Shown: piece by piece, positions 27,767 through 39,170 of the stretch
Layout of the letters: every line of letters begins with the position of its first letter
Position numbering within the stretch: position 1 is the first letter of the stretch
Source of the DNA: Bacillus solitudinis
GTDB lineage: Bacteria > Bacillota > Bacilli > Bacillales > Bacillaceae_D
Reading direction: 5' to 3'
Length of the DNA stretch: 64,000 nt
NCBI RefSeq assembly: GCF_002797395.1
Contig: NZ_KZ454943.1
Coordinates: 921,325 to 985,324, forward strand
Translations under genes and position numbers: made by a program
Notes under the pieces: model-generated
What the model was told of the DNA's origin: nothing
The model's input: only the letters and a program-made list of their open reading frames with translations
Database searches by the model: none

Positions 27767-28351
27767 TTAAGAAATCATATTAAGAATGGTTTTCCAAGCG
27801 TTTTCTTTTCCATACCCTGTTTCTGAAGAGAATAACACAATTGGGTCCTCTCCATGTTTTTCCAATTCTTTTTCAATGATACTTAAATGTTTTTGCCATT
27901 TTCCTTTAGGAACCTTATCGCATTTCGTTGCAATGATGATAACTGGAATATCAAAATGTTTTATCCAGTTATACATTAGCTTATCATCCTCAGAAGGTTT
28001 GTGACGAACATCGATAATTTGAATAACGGCTTTCAGCTGTTCACGCGTTTGAATGAAGGTTTCAATCATTTTTCCCCAAGCTTCACGCTCTGACTTCGAC
28101 ACTTTTGCAAAACCATAACCAGGAACATCAACAAAATGGATATGGTCGTTGATTTCATAAAAATTTAAGGTTTGTGTCTTTCCAGGACGCTGCGATGTTC
28201 TCGCTAAGCTTTTTCTGTTAATCATCTTATTGATAAATGAAGACTTCCCAACATTCGAACGGCCCGCTAAAGCGACCTCAGGTAGTTGCGTTTTTGGATA
28301 TTGTTCAGGCTTTACTGCGACATGGGCAAGCTCTGCTTTTGTTACTTTCAT
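27767..28351 (-). CDS. ysxC: Ribosome-biogenesis GTPase YsxC (EngB)
   Basis: 194-aa TrmE-Era-like GTPase needed for 50S subunit assembly. G1 [10 protein letters not shown] (near 31-40), G3 [11 protein letters not shown], and G4 ATKCDKVPK are all present. Length is normal. The start codon follows the lonA stop codon with no gap, so translation is likely coupled. The lon-ysxC pair is conserved in Bacillus. Confidence 0.96.
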   Translation of the reverse strand: MKVTKAELAHVAVKPEQYPKTQLPEVALAGRSNVGKSSFINKMINRKSLARTSQRPGKTQTLNFYEINDHIHFVDVPGYGFAKVSKSEREAWGKMIETFIQTREQLKAVIQIIDVRHKPSEDDKLMYNWIKHFDIPVIIIATKCDKVPKGKWQKHLSIIEKELEKHGEDPIVLFSSETGYGKENAWKTILNMIS

Positions 28352-30676
28352 TTACTTCTCTCCCAATGCGTGCTTCAATACCTCATCTAAATGTGATACG
28401 AGGATGAAAGTAAGTTCATTTCGAACACTTTCTGGTATATCCTCTAAATCCTTTTCATTATCTTCTGGAATGATAATGGTTTTTAGACCGGCACGATGCG
28501 CGCTCATTGATTTCTCTTTTAATCCACCTATTGGCAACACTCGTCCCCGAAGTGTGATTTCTCCAGTCATCCCAACTTCTTTTTTAACTTTTCGACCAGT
28601 TAAAGCAGACACAAGAGCTGTTGCCATTGTAATACCGGCTGAAGGCCCATCTTTCGGTGTTGCTCCTTCAGGAACGTGAATATGGATATCATTCTCTTCA
28701 TGAAAACGTGGATTAATATCGAGTTCTTTTGACCTTGAGCGGATATAACTAAAGGCTGCTTGTGCAGATTCCTTCATTACATCCCCTAATTTACCCGTAA
28801 GCGTTAACTTCCCTTTTCCTGGTGCGATAGAAACCTCAATAGAAAGTGTATCTCCTCCTGCCGACGTATAAGCAAGACCAGTTGCAGCCCCTACTTGATC
28901 TTCAATTTCTGCAAGACCATAGCGAAAACGAGGCTTCCCTAACATTTCTTCCACTGTTTTATCTGTTAATATCACCTTTTTCTTGTCACCAGAAACAATA
29001 ATTCTTGCCGCTTTACGACAGATTGTTGCCATTTGACGTTCTAAGTTGCGGACACCTGCCTCACGCGTATAATAGCGGATGACTTTTAAAATAGCTTCAT
29101 CTTTTACTTGTAGCATGCTTTTTGTTAAGCCATGCTCTTTCACTTGCTTTGGTAACAAGTAATCTTTAGCAATATGCAGTTTTTCAAGCTCTGTATAACC
29201 CGCAATTGAAATGATTTCCATTCGATCAAGCAAAGGTCCAGGTATCATCCCGATATTATTTGCTGTGGTAACAAACATAACTTTCGAAAGATCATAAGGT
29301 TCTTCGATGTAATGATCACTGAACGTATTGTTTTGTTCTGGGTCAAGGACCTCGAGAAGGGCTGCTGAAGGATCACCTCGGAAATCATTTGCCATTTTAT
29401 CAATTTCATCAAGTAAAAACACAGGATTGATTGATCCGGCTTTCTTCATTCCTTGTATGATTCGTCCAGGCATCGCTCCTACGTATGTACGCCGGTGACC
29501 ACGAATCTCAGCCTCATCTCTAACCCCACCCAAAGAAATCCGGACAAAGTTTCGATTAAGGGAGCGAGCAATTGACCTAGCAAGTGACGTTTTCCCCACT
29601 CCTGGAGGTCCTGCTAAACAAAGTATCGGTCCTTTCAGCTCCCTTGTTAGCTGTTGCACAGCTAAATATTCTAGAACTCTTTCCTTTACTTTATCTAAAC
29701 CATAGTGATCTTCGTTCAAAATCGTTTCTGCACGATTAACATCAAGATGATCCTCCGTTTCGTTAGTCCAAGGTAGCTGAACGAGCCAATCCAAGTAATT
29801 ACGAAGAACCGAGCTTTCTGCTGAATTTGCAGGCATTTTTTCGTAACGATCCAATTCCTTTAAAGCTTTCTCACGAACAAAATCTGGCATATTCGCTTCC
29901 TCAATCTTTTCACGAAGCGTCGAAACTTCACCTGTTCGTCCTTCTTTATCACCGAGTTCTTTTTGAATGGCTTTCATTTGTTCACGCAAATAATATTCCT
30001 TCTGCGTTTTTTCCATTGATTTTTTTACGCGTTGACCAATCTTCTTCTCTAGTCCTAATACTTCTTGCTCGTTGTTTAGCGTTTCAATCAATTTAATCAA
30101 CCGATCATGAACTGAGTTCATCTCAAGAAGCTCTTGTTTCTCCGCTAGCTTTAAAGGTAAATTAGACGCAATTACATCTGCTAGGCGTCCAGGTTCCGTA
30201 ATATCAGCAACCGTTGCAAGCGTTTCTGGAGATATTTTCTTCGAGATTTTCGAGTACTGCTCGAACATTTTAAGGAGGTTTCGAATTATCGCTTTAATTT
30301 CAGCTGTTTGATATCCGTCTTTCTCCTCCAAAACTGAAATCTCGACTTTAAGATAGTCTTCATTTTTAACAAAGCTATCTATTTTTGCTCGGTGCAACCC
30401 TTCTACATGAATTCGAACGGTTCCATTTGGGAGCTTTAATAATTGCTTAACCTTTGCAAGTGTACCTATTTGATAAATTTCTTCCTCTTTCGGGTCATCG
30501 ATTGAGATTTCCTTTTGCGTTGAAAGAAGAATTTCTTGTCCTTCATTCATCGCTTGCTCTAATGCCAATACAGACTTCGTTCTTCCTACATCCAAATGAA
30601 GCAGCATAGTTGGAAACACTAAAAGTCCACGTAATGGCAGTAGCGGAATATGTCGCTTTTCATTTATATCGACCAT
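28352..30676 (-). CDS. lon: ATP-dependent protease LonA
   Basis: 774-aa cytoplasmic AAA+ serine protease, the same length as in B. subtilis. It has an N-terminal substrate-binding domain (about 1-300), Walker A GPPGVGKT near 350, Walker [10 protein letters not shown], and a C-terminal protease domain with the catalytic Ser in [11 protein letters not shown] and the catalytic Lys in [12 protein letters not shown]. Start at ATG 30676 has GGAGGTG 7 nt upstream. Confidence 0.97.
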   Translation of the reverse strand: MVDINEKRHIPLLPLRGLLVFPTMLLHLDVGRTKSVLALEQAMNEGQEILLSTQKEISIDDPKEEEIYQIGTLAKVKQLLKLPNGTVRIHVEGLHRAKIDSFVKNEDYLKVEISVLEEKDGYQTAEIKAIIRNLLKMFEQYSKISKKISPETLATVADITEPGRLADVIASNLPLKLAEKQELLEMNSVHDRLIKLIETLNNEQEVLGLEKKIGQRVKKSMEKTQKEYYLREQMKAIQKELGDKEGRTGEVSTLREKIEEANMPDFVREKALKELDRYEKMPANSAESSVLRNYLDWLVQLPWTNETEDHLDVNRAETILNEDHYGLDKVKERVLEYLAVQQLTRELKGPILCLAGPPGVGKTSLARSIARSLNRNFVRISLGGVRDEAEIRGHRRTYVGAMPGRIIQGMKKAGSINPVFLLDEIDKMANDFRGDPSAALLEVLDPEQNNTFSDHYIEEPYDLSKVMFVTTANNIGMIPGPLLDRMEIISIAGYTELEKLHIAKDYLLPKQVKEHGLTKSMLQVKDEAILKVIRYYTREAGVRNLERQMATICRKAARIIVSGDKKKVILTDKTVEEMLGKPRFRYGLAEIEDQVGAATGLAYTSAGGDTLSIEVSIAPGKGKLTLTGKLGDVMKESAQAAFSYIRSRSKELDINPRFHEENDIHIHVPEGATPKDGPSAGITMATALVSALTGRKVKKEVGMTGEITLRGRVLPIGGLKEKSMSAHRAGLKTIIIPEDNEKDLEDIPESVRNELTFILVSHLDEVLKHALGEK

Positions 30677-30831
30677 CCGCAAACACCTCCAAACTTCCTA
30701 ATTCCAATTTCAATCCCCTATTTCAATTGATTATATTTCAGTTCGAATGAAACATCGAATAAAATAGTACTTTGTCAATATGATATTTGACCTTTCTCAA
30801 TTTTATCTTATCCCCATTTCTTTGTCTAATG

Positions 30832-32499
30832 TTAAACAGGGCTTACTGTCGAATCCATGTTTGAACTTGCAGGAATGACTTCTTTGCTTAGGGTTCCTTC
30901 AATAGCAATTTCGAGAACTTCATCTAGATGTCTTACGCCAATAACCTCAATGTCTTTAATTTCTTGTAGAATAGCCTGTTCATTGTCCTTAGGAATGATA
31001 ACCTGTTTAACCCCCGCGAGCTTAGCTGCCTCTACTTTAGCTACGACACCACCGATAGGTTTTACAGTTCCATGAATTCCAATCTCTCCTGTCATAGCCA
31101 CAGTATTTTTAACTTTTTTCTTTTGAATCGCCGAAAAAATACCTGTTGCAATCGCCGTACCTGCGGAAGGACCATCGACAGGCGTACCACCAGGAAAATT
31201 AACATGGATATCATAATCAAACGTGGGAATTCCCATACGACGTAACACAGTTACAACATTCTCTACTGAACCCTTCGCCATACTCTTTCTGCGAATCGAC
31301 CGCATCTGGTTACCTGTACTTTCTTCTTCTGCAATCCCCGTAATATTAATTGTTCCTTTTCCACGGTTTTCTATTACATTAACTTCAATTTCCAATACAG
31401 CCCCCATATTAGGTCCATACACCGCTAAACCATTTACTAAACCAATTGTTGATTCCTCATGGATTTTTCGTTCAGGACGTGGGGAGAGCTGACTGGAGTG
31501 AAGGACCCACTCAATGTCACTTAACGTAATCACTTCTCGTTGTTCAGCGGTAGCAATACCTGCAGAGATTTGGACGAGATTTACCGCTTCACGTCCATTT
31601 GTTGCATACTTGGCAATACGTTCAATTGCACCGTCTTCAGCCGTGAATTTTAATTTTTCCGTTGCCTTTTGTGCAATTTGAATGACTTCTTCTGGTTTTA
31701 AAGCGTGGAAGTATACTTCTAAGCAACGTGACCGGATAGCAGGAGGAATCTCCTCTGGATTTCGCGTTGTCGCACCAATTAGTCTGAAGTCTGCAGGAAG
31801 ACCTTTTTGAAAAATCTCATGAATATGACGAGGAATCTGTTGATTTTCTTCACTATAGTAAGCACTTTCGAGAAAAACTTTCCGGTCTTCTAATACTTTT
31901 AGAAGTTTGTTTTGTTGAATGGAATGGAGTTCCCCGATTTCATCAATGAACAGAATACCACCATGTGCTTTTGTCACGGCCCCTGGTTTTGGTTGGGGAA
32001 TCCCTGCTTGTCCCATTGCACCTGCCCCTTGATAGATTGGATCATGAACTGAACCAATTAGCGGGTCAGCTATTCCTCTTTCATCAAAGCGGGCTGTAGT
32101 ACCATCGAGCTCAATAAATACTGCATCTTTTGAGAAGGGAGATTTCAAATTTTTCTTCGCTTCTTGTAACACAAGTCTAGCAGCCGCAGTTTTCCCCACA
32201 CCCGGTGGTCCATAAACTATAACATGCTGAGGATTGGGTCCACATAATGCAGCACGTAACGTTCGAATTCCTTCCTTTTGACCAACAATATCTTTAAAGC
32301 TAATGGGACGTACCTTTTCAGATAACGGTTTACTGAGTGAGATTGCATTCATCTTATGAAGATGTTCCATTTCTTTTTTTGATTCCCGGTCGATCGTTAC
32401 CTTTTGGTTTCGTTGATTCTTTAATAAATTCCAAAAATAGACCCCGATAACAATACCGAAGAATAACTGAACAATTAAAGCAATGCCTGTCCAATTCAT
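30832..32499 (-). CDS. lonB: Sporulation-associated Lon-like protease LonB
   Basis: 555-aa AAA+ protease. It has an N-terminal hydrophobic anchor (about 4-23), Walker [12 protein letters not shown] near 95, Walker B GGILFIDEIGEL, and the protease domain with Ser in DGPSAGTAIATG and Lys in VVAKVEAAKLAG. It lacks the long Lon N-domain, typical of Bacillus LonB, a forespore SigF-dependent gene in B. subtilis. ATG at 32499 has a GGGGGG RBS. An in-frame extension to 32664 is not supported. Confidence 0.94.
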   Translation of the reverse strand: MNWTGIALIVQLFFGIVIGVYFWNLLKNQRNQKVTIDRESKKEMEHLHKMNAISLSKPLSEKVRPISFKDIVGQKEGIRTLRAALCGPNPQHVIVYGPPGVGKTAAARLVLQEAKKNLKSPFSKDAVFIELDGTTARFDERGIADPLIGSVHDPIYQGAGAMGQAGIPQPKPGAVTKAHGGILFIDEIGELHSIQQNKLLKVLEDRKVFLESAYYSEENQQIPRHIHEIFQKGLPADFRLIGATTRNPEEIPPAIRSRCLEVYFHALKPEEVIQIAQKATEKLKFTAEDGAIERIAKYATNGREAVNLVQISAGIATAEQREVITLSDIEWVLHSSQLSPRPERKIHEESTIGLVNGLAVYGPNMGAVLEIEVNVIENRGKGTINITGIAEEESTGNQMRSIRRKSMAKGSVENVVTVLRRMGIPTFDYDIHVNFPGGTPVDGPSAGTAIATGIFSAIQKKKVKNTVAMTGEIGIHGTVKPIGGVVAKVEAAKLAGVKQVIIPKDNEQAILQEIKDIEVIGVRHLDEVLEIAIEGTLSKEVIPASSNMDSTVSPV

Positions 32500-32703
32500 G
32501 TAGTAGCCCCCCGAATAGAATAGTCTTTTGTTTTTCTTAGTATGACCGGGAAGCCCAACACTAACCAAAGAAATACAGAGAAAAACATGAAATTCGTCAG
32601 AGAAAGCGTGTTCAATTACGTTACTCAAATTTGGACTTTGGTTTCGCACACTGCTCATCCACATAGAATTGGCTAAGATATGGAATAGGTACCTTCAAAC
32701 GAT

Positions 32704-32731
32704 AAAACACCCCTCACTGTTGAGGGGTGTC
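32704..32731 (-). terminator. clpX terminator
   Basis: Minus strand hairpin ACACCCCTCA/TGAGGGGTGT with a 4-nt loop and TTTTA after it, just downstream of clpX. Confidence 0.85.
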
Positions 32732-32741
32732 GTTTAATTAA

Positions 32742-34019
32742 TTACGCACTTTCCTTCGGTTCTTTCTTCGATAAAGAGATTTCTGTACCATCCTTTGTTT
32801 TTAAAGTCGGCATTTCATCCTCTGTTACACATTTCTCGTGAATGATACATTTAACAACATCTTCACGTGAAGGTAAGTCAAACATCACTTCAAGCATTAA
32901 TCCTTCAATAATAGAACGTAGCCCACGTGCACCTGTTTTACGTTCTATCGCCTTTTTCGCAATTTCTACAAGCGCTTCATCTGTAAATTCAAGCTCTACA
33001 TCATCAAGCTCTAGTAACTTCTGGTATTGCTTTACAAGAGCGTTTTTTGGTTTGGTTAATATTTCAACTAACGTATCAGCATCAAGCGGCTCTAAGCTCG
33101 AAATAACTGGCAAACGTCCAATAAACTCTGGAATTAAACCAAAACGAAGCAAGTCTTCTGGAAGAACCTTACCAAGATATTCCCCTGGCTTTAACTCTTC
33201 TTTATCAGCTACTTCAGATCCAAATCCAATGACCTTTTTACCTAGTCTTCGCTTAATAATTTGTTCAATTCCATCAAAAGCCCCTCCACAAATAAATAGA
33301 ACATTTGTTGTATCGATTTGAATGAATTCCTGATGAGGATGCTTACGTCCACCTTGAGGAGGCACACTTGCCGTTGTCCCTTCAAGAATCTTTAGAAGGG
33401 CTTGCTGCACACCTTCCCCAGATACGTCTCTTGTAATTGAAGGGTTCTCTGATTTACGAGCAACCTTATCAATTTCATCAATATAGATAATCCCTTTTTC
33501 TGCTTTTTCTACATCGTAGTCAGCAGCTTGTATTAATTTCAAAAGAATATTTTCAACATCTTCCCCAACATAACCAGCTTCTGTAAGTGAAGTTGCATCA
33601 GCAATTGCAAATGGAACGTTTAAAATACGTGCTAATGTTTGAGCAAGAAGTGTCTTACCGCTACCAGTTGGTCCAATCATACAGATGTTACTCTTTGAAA
33701 GTTCTACATCTTCTGACCGGTTTAAAGAATTAATTCTCTTGTAGTGATTATAAACAGCAACCGAAAGTGACTTCTTCGCGCGGTCCTGGCCAATTACGTA
33801 ATCATTAAGGATTTCTCGAATTTCTTGCGGTTTAGGAACTTCTTGAAACTCTACCTCTTCCTCTGTACCTAATTCTTCTTCCACAATCTCCGTACAAAGC
33901 TCAATACATTCATCACATATATATACACCAGGTCCTGCAACTAACTTGCGGACTTGGTCCTGAGTCTTTCCACAAAAAGAACATTTGAGTTGTCCTTTTT
34001 CATCATTAAATTTAAACAT
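32742..34019 (-). CDS. clpX: ATP-dependent protease ATP-binding subunit ClpX
   Basis: 425-aa AAA+ unfoldase that feeds ClpP. An N-terminal zinc-binding domain (CSFCGK near 12-17 and CDECIELC near 37-44) is followed by Walker A GPTGSGKT, pore loop GYVGED, Walker [10 protein letters not shown] and a ClpP-contact loop (VIGFGSE). ATG at 34019 has GAGGGGTGA upstream. Neighbours tig and lonB match B. subtilis order. Confidence 0.97.
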   Translation of the reverse strand: MFKFNDEKGQLKCSFCGKTQDQVRKLVAGPGVYICDECIELCTEIVEEELGTEEEVEFQEVPKPQEIREILNDYVIGQDRAKKSLSVAVYNHYKRINSLNRSEDVELSKSNICMIGPTGSGKTLLAQTLARILNVPFAIADATSLTEAGYVGEDVENILLKLIQAADYDVEKAEKGIIYIDEIDKVARKSENPSITRDVSGEGVQQALLKILEGTTASVPPQGGRKHPHQEFIQIDTTNVLFICGGAFDGIEQIIKRRLGKKVIGFGSEVADKEELKPGEYLGKVLPEDLLRFGLIPEFIGRLPVISSLEPLDADTLVEILTKPKNALVKQYQKLLELDDVELEFTDEALVEIAKKAIERKTGARGLRSIIEGLMLEVMFDLPSREDVVKCIIHEKCVTEDEMPTLKTKDGTEISLSKKEPKESA

Positions 34020-34387
34020 GCAAATCACCCCTCAAAAGTATTGTACCATTTCAATCTGCTCCCTGCCTATTGAACAGCTTGTTATGTAACAATCGAATCG
34101 TATGTTTAGATATTGTAACACAAGTTTAACTCCAAAACATAATCATAACCTTTACCTTATGTACTGCAATAATTGGAAGCAAGATTTCTCTAACTATACA
34201 TTCAAGATAGTTAATTAAAAACCCTTTTTTCTTACCCTAGAAAGCCGGCCTCTTTGAAGTAATAGTCTATTTTATACAATGAAAGTAACTCTTATGATTC
34301 TTTTACTACTTCTCTTCAGCTTGTTCAATAAATACCCTCAACATACCATTCGAATGAAATTTCAAACGAGCTTTTTTGAGGGTGTTC
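34020..34387. other. tig-clpX intergenic region
   Basis: Gap of about 400 bp. A possible clpX promoter with extended -10 (TGTTACAAT, minus strand, -10 at 34112-34117) but poor -35 is visible. An imperfect stem with arms ACCCTCAA and TTGAGGGT spans about 34335-34383. No heat-shock operator (CIRCE) is visible. Open frames here have no RBS and are not credible genes. Confidence 0.4.
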
Positions 34388-34422
34388 AAAAAACAAGGTA
34401 CGAAAAATTCGCACCTTGTTTA
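34388..34422 (-). terminator. tig terminator
   Basis: Minus strand stem AAACAAGGTGCGAA with its complement, 3-nt loop and TTTTTT after, directly behind the tig stop. Confidence 0.9.
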
Positions 34423-34430
34423 ATAAACAT

Positions 34431-35735
34431 TTACGCTTTTGCAGCTACTTTTGAGCTGTTTTCAACTAAAAACTCAACGGCTTTTTGAATTTTCAAATCA
34501 CCTTTAATACCATCAAGTCCGCCTTGTGCAGCAAAGATTGACTTCAACTCTTCAACAGATCGTTGATACATTTCAGCCATTTTTTCAAGTTCTTTTTCAA
34601 CTTCTTCATCAGAAACTTGAATATCTTCCGCTTCGGCAATAGCTTCTAACGTTAAGTTAATACGAACTCGTTTTTCACCGTCCACTTTGAACTGTTCACG
34701 CATTCCATCAGCATCTTGACCTGAGAATTGGTAATACATCTCTAGGTTCATGCCTTGAGTTTGTAAGCGTTGCTCAAATTCTTGTAACATGCGATCTACT
34801 TCCGTAGTAATCATTGATTGTGGAAGGTCGATTGTTGCGTTTTCAGCAGCCTTTTCAACTAATGTATCACGAACTTCGTGTTCAGCCTCATGCTCTCTAT
34901 CCTTTTGAAGCTTATCTTTAAGTTCTTTTTTCAGTTCATCCAATGTTTGTACATTTTCATTTGCATCCTTTGCAAATTCATCGTCAAGTGCTGGAAGCTC
35001 TTTACGTTTAATATCGTGAAGCTTAACTTTAAACGTAGCTGGCTTTCCTGCTAAATCTGGAGCGTGATACTCCTCAGGAAAACTTACTTCTACGTCTTTT
35101 TCTTCTCCTGCTTTTAAGCCAACTAATTGTTCTTCAAATCCAGGGATAAACTGGTTTGAACCGATTTCTAGTGAATAATTTTCAGCTTTTCCTCCTTCGA
35201 ATGCTTCGCCATCAACGAATCCTTCGAAATCAAGAACTGCTGTATCACCTGTTTCAACCGCTCCATCTTCAATAACAACAAGTTCAGCTTGACGCTCTTG
35301 TAATGTTTTTAACTCAGCATCTACATCTTCATCTGTAACATTTGTATCCTTTTCTACTACTTCTAAGCCCTTGTATTCTCCCAAAGTTACTTCTGGTTTC
35401 ACGACAACCTTTGCCGTAAATACAAGGTTACTTCCTTTTTCCATTTTTTCAACATCAATCTCAGGACGGTCAACTGGCTCGATACCAGCCTCATCCACTG
35501 CGCTAGCATATGCTTCTGGAAGAAGAATATCAAGTGCATCTTGATACAAAGATTCTACTCCATATTGCTTTTCAAATAATGAACGAGGAACTTTACCTTT
35601 ACGGAATCCTGGAACATTTACTTTCTTAACAACTTTTTTAAAAGCAGCATCTAGTGCAGCATCTACCTTTTCAGAAGCGACATCAATTGTCAATACGCCT
35701 TCGTTACCTTCTAACTTTTCCCACTTTGCAGTCAT
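34431..35735 (-). CDS. tig: Trigger factor
   Basis: 434-aa ribosome-bound chaperone and peptidyl-prolyl isomerase. The N-terminal ribosome-binding domain contains [10 protein letters not shown] (the ribosome signature GFRxGxxP near 43-52). The FKBP domain lies around 150-245 ([20 protein letters not shown]), then helical arms form the C-terminal chaperone domain. ATG at 35735 has GGAGGG 7 nt upstream; the longer frame from 35777 overlaps the promoter. Confidence 0.97.
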   Translation of the reverse strand: MTAKWEKLEGNEGVLTIDVASEKVDAALDAAFKKVVKKVNVPGFRKGKVPRSLFEKQYGVESLYQDALDILLPEAYASAVDEAGIEPVDRPEIDVEKMEKGSNLVFTAKVVVKPEVTLGEYKGLEVVEKDTNVTDEDVDAELKTLQERQAELVVIEDGAVETGDTAVLDFEGFVDGEAFEGGKAENYSLEIGSNQFIPGFEEQLVGLKAGEEKDVEVSFPEEYHAPDLAGKPATFKVKLHDIKRKELPALDDEFAKDANENVQTLDELKKELKDKLQKDREHEAEHEVRDTLVEKAAENATIDLPQSMITTEVDRMLQEFEQRLQTQGMNLEMYYQFSGQDADGMREQFKVDGEKRVRINLTLEAIAEAEDIQVSDEEVEKELEKMAEMYQRSVEELKSIFAAQGGLDGIKGDLKIQKAVEFLVENSSKVAAKA

Positions 35736-35780
35736 TACGCTTTCCCTCCAACTATACACTTCTTCATTTACAACCATTCT

Positions 35781-35808
35781 ATTATAACATAATGCCTGTT
35801 CTTTTCAA
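35781..35808 (-). promoter_or_regulatory. SigA-type promoter of tig
   Basis: Minus strand -35 TTGAAA (35803-35808), 16-bp spacer, -10 TATAAT (35781-35786) with a TG extension one base before it. Confidence 0.75.
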
Positions 35809-35850
35809 ATCCTAGTTATCCAAACGCCTTTTTCTGAGTTTCTTATCTAT

Positions 35851-36879
35851 CTAAATCCCTCTAAAAACCTTGCTCTCAAGTTCAATAACTTCATTTCCCT
35901 TTTCCATTAAGAGCTTAAGAGAACAGCCGTAGATAGTAGCAATATCTTCTTCCGTTTCTTCTAGCCCTAACCGTTCAGAAGCAACAAGATGAAAGACCGC
36001 TCCCCATAAAGGAACTTCACTTGGGATCGGAAGGAACGGGTATACAATATAGAGGTGGGCCCAACATAATTGTTTGGCCATCTCTAACAAAATTGGGTTC
36101 TCATGTTCGAGCTGTTGTTCAAGCATATTGACAACACTCTGACCAAATTGCATTTCATACAATTCCTCTAGGGCGGCAGGGACGAATATGTCTTTTTGAC
36201 CTAACTTCTCAACCGTAACTGGTCGTTCGATATTGTGCTTATGTAATACTTGCAGTGCCATACTTCTTAAAAATAAATCATGATTAACGTTTTCTATGTA
36301 TGTAATTAAAGACTCAATGGCAACTGGGTGTGTGCTTGTTTTAAGTTCTTGAATACCTTGCCATTGTTTTTGTAGAGAATTATTTTCCAACAATTGAGCC
36401 GATCCATGAGTAAAGTCATCTCCTTGACTTTCGATCGTTTCAATTAACTCATTATCATCAATCATCTGTCTACTAAAATGAAGTAGTTGATAAAAAGACT
36501 CAGCAAATTGAGAGGGAATGCGATTTTCAGCAAGGACAGCATCCAATATGTCAACAACTTCTTGATAATAGCCTAACTGCACAAGAAGAGAGATATGAAC
36601 TTGTAAATTGTCGTAATAATCCCCGATGCCTTCTTTTAGTAACGAGCTTGTAAGCTTTACAGCTTCTTCTAGCCTCCCAAGTTCAACTAGACTTAGCACA
36701 ATTCCAAAACGTACTTGTGGGTTATCTGGTTCATGTTGCTCTGCTGAAACGAAATAATCATAAGCCGTTCTTGCTTCCTTTTTCTTTAAAGCATCCATTC
36801 CCTTTTCAATAAGACGCTTGACCAGCCCCGGATACAAGACGATATTTGAATCCTTTTTCCTTTTATGTTTGTCACTCAT
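35851..36879 (-). CDS. ysoA: TPR-repeat protein YsoA
   Basis: 342-aa cytoplasmic protein. The N-terminal half has TPR-type helical repeats (KGMDALKKKEARTAYDYF, then FGIVLSLVELGRLEEAV, then LVQLGYYQEVVDIL). The C-terminal half is helical without recognised motifs. It matches B. subtilis YsoA in position between leuD and tig. ATG at 36879 is preferred over 36885 because the GGAG is 7 nt from it and only 1 nt from the other. Molecular role unknown. Confidence 0.82.
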   Translation of the reverse strand: MSDKHKRKKDSNIVLYPGLVKRLIEKGMDALKKKEARTAYDYFVSAEQHEPDNPQVRFGIVLSLVELGRLEEAVKLTSSLLKEGIGDYYDNLQVHISLLVQLGYYQEVVDILDAVLAENRIPSQFAESFYQLLHFSRQMIDDNELIETIESQGDDFTHGSAQLLENNSLQKQWQGIQELKTSTHPVAIESLITYIENVNHDLFLRSMALQVLHKHNIERPVTVEKLGQKDIFVPAALEELYEMQFGQSVVNMLEQQLEHENPILLEMAKQLCWAHLYIVYPFLPIPSEVPLWGAVFHLVASERLGLEETEEDIATIYGCSLKLLMEKGNEVIELESKVFRGI

Positions 36880-36988
36880 TGGCATACTCCACTCTTTTTG
36901 ACCTTATCCTTTCCTTTTATTGTTCTATAAACACCTAAGGATTCCTCCTAGTGTATCAGCTTACCTATAACAATTCAATCAATCCTCT

Positions 36989-37002
36989 TGATAACGCTTT
37001 CA
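36989..37002. promoter_or_regulatory. Catabolite-responsive element-like site upstream of ysoA
   Basis: TGATAACGCTTTCA matches the CcpA cre consensus TGWAANCGNTNWCA except at one position and is flanked by T and A, giving a near-palindrome. It lies between the leuD terminator and ysoA, about 110 bp before the ysoA start. Confidence 0.45.
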
Positions 37003-37013
37003 ATTATAGTAGT

Positions 37014-37049
37014 AAAAAAGGAATTCGGTATTGGCCGAATTCCTTTTTT
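37014..37049. terminator. ilv-leu operon terminator
   Basis: Perfect stem AAAAAAGGAATTCGG/CCGAATTCCTTTTT with a 6-nt loop directly after leuD. T runs exist on both strands. Confidence 0.92.
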
Positions 37050-37050
37050 C

Positions 37051-37629
37051 TTAACGAGCTTCTTCAAAGGCTTTAATGTCATCTGCATAACGGAGTGTTA
37101 ATCCGATTTCATCCCAACCATTTAAAAGCATTTCTTTCCAATATTGGTCAATCTCAAATGTTGCAGAAAAACCTTCTCCTACAATCGTTTGTTCTTTTAA
37201 ATTAACTGTGAGGTCCAAAGCTTTGTCTGCACCTTTTTCAAGTAGCGTGTATACCTCTTCTTCTTTAAGACGAACGGGTAGCATCCCGTTCTTAACACAG
37301 TTATTAAAGAAAATATCAGCAAAGTTCGGAGCAATAACTACGCGAAAACCATAATCATGCAAAGCCCACGGTGCATGCTCACGAGATGATCCACAACCGA
37401 AGTTATGACCAGCTACTAAAATAGACGCACCTTTGGTATGTGGTTTATTTAATTCGAAATTAGGATTTTCAGAACCGTCGGCTTGGAAGCGCCAATCAAA
37501 AAATAAAAATTTCCCAAACCCAGTTCGTTCGACTCTCTTTAAAAATTGTTTTGGAATGATTTGGTCTGTGTCAACATTCACACGATTCATTGTTGCTGCT
37601 TTTCCTTCATGAATAACAAGTGGTTCCAT
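37051..37629 (-). CDS. leuD: 3-isopropylmalate dehydratase small subunit LeuD
   Basis: 192-aa swivel-domain subunit of isopropylmalate isomerase, pairing with LeuC. The signature GHNFGCGSSREHAPWAL near residue 75 is intact. Length is normal. RBS GGGGGGAG. Last gene of the ilvBHC-leuABCD operon. Confidence 0.97.
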   Translation of the reverse strand: MEPLVIHEGKAATMNRVNVDTDQIIPKQFLKRVERTGFGKFLFFDWRFQADGSENPNFELNKPHTKGASILVAGHNFGCGSSREHAPWALHDYGFRVVIAPNFADIFFNNCVKNGMLPVRLKEEEVYTLLEKGADKALDLTVNLKEQTIVGEGFSATFEIDQYWKEMLLNGWDEIGLTLRYADDIKAFEEAR

Positions 37630-37645
37630 TTTTGTACTCCCCCCT

Positions 37646-39058
37646 CTAGTTCTTTACTTCTTCTAGTGTACGCCAGTCTACAAAATGCCCCATAATTGCT
37701 GCCGCAGCTGCCATTTCTGGGCTAACAAGATGAGTACGTGCACCTTTACCTTGTCTTCCTTCAAAGTTGCGATTTGAAGTCGATGCACAACGTTCACCTT
37801 CAGGTACGACGTCTGGGTTCATACTTAAACACATGCTACACCCTGACTCACGCCATTCAAACCCAGCATTCTTAAAGATTTGGTCTAAACCTTCTTCTTC
37901 AGCTCGTTTTTTTACTTTTTGGGAACCAGGTACAATCATTGCGCGAACATGACTAGCTACTTTACGTCCTTTAACAATATTAGCAGCAGAACGAATATCA
38001 CTTAAACGAGAGTTCGTACATGACCCGATAAACACATGTTGAATTTGAATGTCAGAGATTTTTGTACCTGACTTTAAATCCATATACTCTAAAGCTTGCT
38101 CAATACCACGCTTATCTGCATCAGTTATCGCGTCTTCAGGAGAAGGAACAACTTTTGAAATCCCAACGCCTTGTGAAGGATTTGTTCCCCACGTAACCAT
38201 TGGTTCAATTTCAGAAGCGTCGATCGTTACACTTCTGTCGTAACTTGCATCCGCGTCTGTTGCTAGTGCGTTCCACTCAGCTACTTTTTTAGAGAATTCT
38301 TCACCTTTTGCTACATATTGGCGACCTTCTAAATAGTCAAATGTCACTTGATCTGGACTAATTAATCCTGCTTTAGCCCCAGCTTCAATTGACATATTAC
38401 AAATCGTCATACGTTCTTCCATTGTTAAGCCACGAATCGCTTCCCCAGTAAATTCAATGACCGAACCATTTCCTACATCAACGCCAAATTTAGCAATAAT
38501 ACTTAGAATCACATCTTTCGCTGCAATACCTTCTGCAAGCTTCCCAGTTACTCGCACTTCCAACGTTTTTGGTTTGGATTGCCAGATTGTTTGAGTCGCT
38601 AATACATGCTCAACCTCACTCGTACCAATTCCAAAAGCTAACGCACCAAATGCACCATGTGTGGATGTGTGACTGTCTCCACAAACAATTGTTTTTCCAG
38701 GCTGAGTTAATCCAAGCTCAGGTCCAATAACATGGACAATTCCATTTTCAGGGTTTTTCAAATCAGCAATATCAATGCCAAACTCTTTACAGTTCTCAGA
38801 AAGAGTATCCATTTGTTTACGAGCAATAGCATCCGTAATATCATAACGATTAACTGTCGGCACATTATGATCCATCGTTGCAAACGTTAAATCTGGTCGA
38901 CGAACTTTCCTATCAGCAAGTCTTAATCCTTCAAATGCTTGTGGAGACGTCACTTCATGAACCAAATGAAGATCGATATAAAGAAGACTTGGTTTCCCTT
39001 CTTCCGCTAACACTTCATGAGCATCCCAAATTTTTTCTATAATCGTTTTAGGTGTCAT
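37646..39058 (-). CDS. leuC: 3-isopropylmalate dehydratase large subunit LeuC
   Basis: 470-aa aconitase-family subunit that isomerises 2- to 3-isopropylmalate with LeuD. The [4Fe-4S] ligand Cys residues are visible in FIGSCTNSR and in [12 protein letters not shown]. It follows leuB after about 110 bp and precedes leuD by 16 bp. RBS GGGAGG. Confidence 0.97.
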   Translation of the reverse strand: MTPKTIIEKIWDAHEVLAEEGKPSLLYIDLHLVHEVTSPQAFEGLRLADRKVRRPDLTFATMDHNVPTVNRYDITDAIARKQMDTLSENCKEFGIDIADLKNPENGIVHVIGPELGLTQPGKTIVCGDSHTSTHGAFGALAFGIGTSEVEHVLATQTIWQSKPKTLEVRVTGKLAEGIAAKDVILSIIAKFGVDVGNGSVIEFTGEAIRGLTMEERMTICNMSIEAGAKAGLISPDQVTFDYLEGRQYVAKGEEFSKKVAEWNALATDADASYDRSVTIDASEIEPMVTWGTNPSQGVGISKVVPSPEDAITDADKRGIEQALEYMDLKSGTKISDIQIQHVFIGSCTNSRLSDIRSAANIVKGRKVASHVRAMIVPGSQKVKKRAEEEGLDQIFKNAGFEWRESGCSMCLSMNPDVVPEGERCASTSNRNFEGRQGKGARTHLVSPEMAAAAAIMGHFVDWRTLEEVKN

Positions 39059-39138
39059 CCAATTTCCCTCCCATTTTATTTATCTATTTTTCTACAATTC
39101 GGTAATTTCCCTTTTATAGAGGCCGATTTTTAAAGAGA

Positions 39139-39163
39139 GAGCAATGGATTTTCTCCATTGCTC
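39139..39163 (-). other. Hairpin in the leuB-leuC gap
   Basis: A 10-bp perfect stem GAGCAATGGA/TCCATTGCTC with a 5-nt loop lies just behind the leuB stop codon. Only short T stretches follow, so it may be a weak terminator or an RNA-processing or stability element within the operon. Confidence 0.5.
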
Positions 39164-39170
39164 CTCAACA

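Noticed and set aside
30770-30800. CtsR-like heptad repeat upstream of lonA
   Set aside because: Only one heptad (GGTCAAA) fits; the second half is inverted and mismatched, so a CtsR site is not supported.
32500-32664. N-terminal extension of lonB
   Set aside because: No RBS, and family members begin with the short hydrophobic anchor found at the 32499 start.
34279-34488. Plus-strand open frame of 69 codons between tig and clpX
   Set aside because: No RBS, runs through the tig terminator and into tig antisense.
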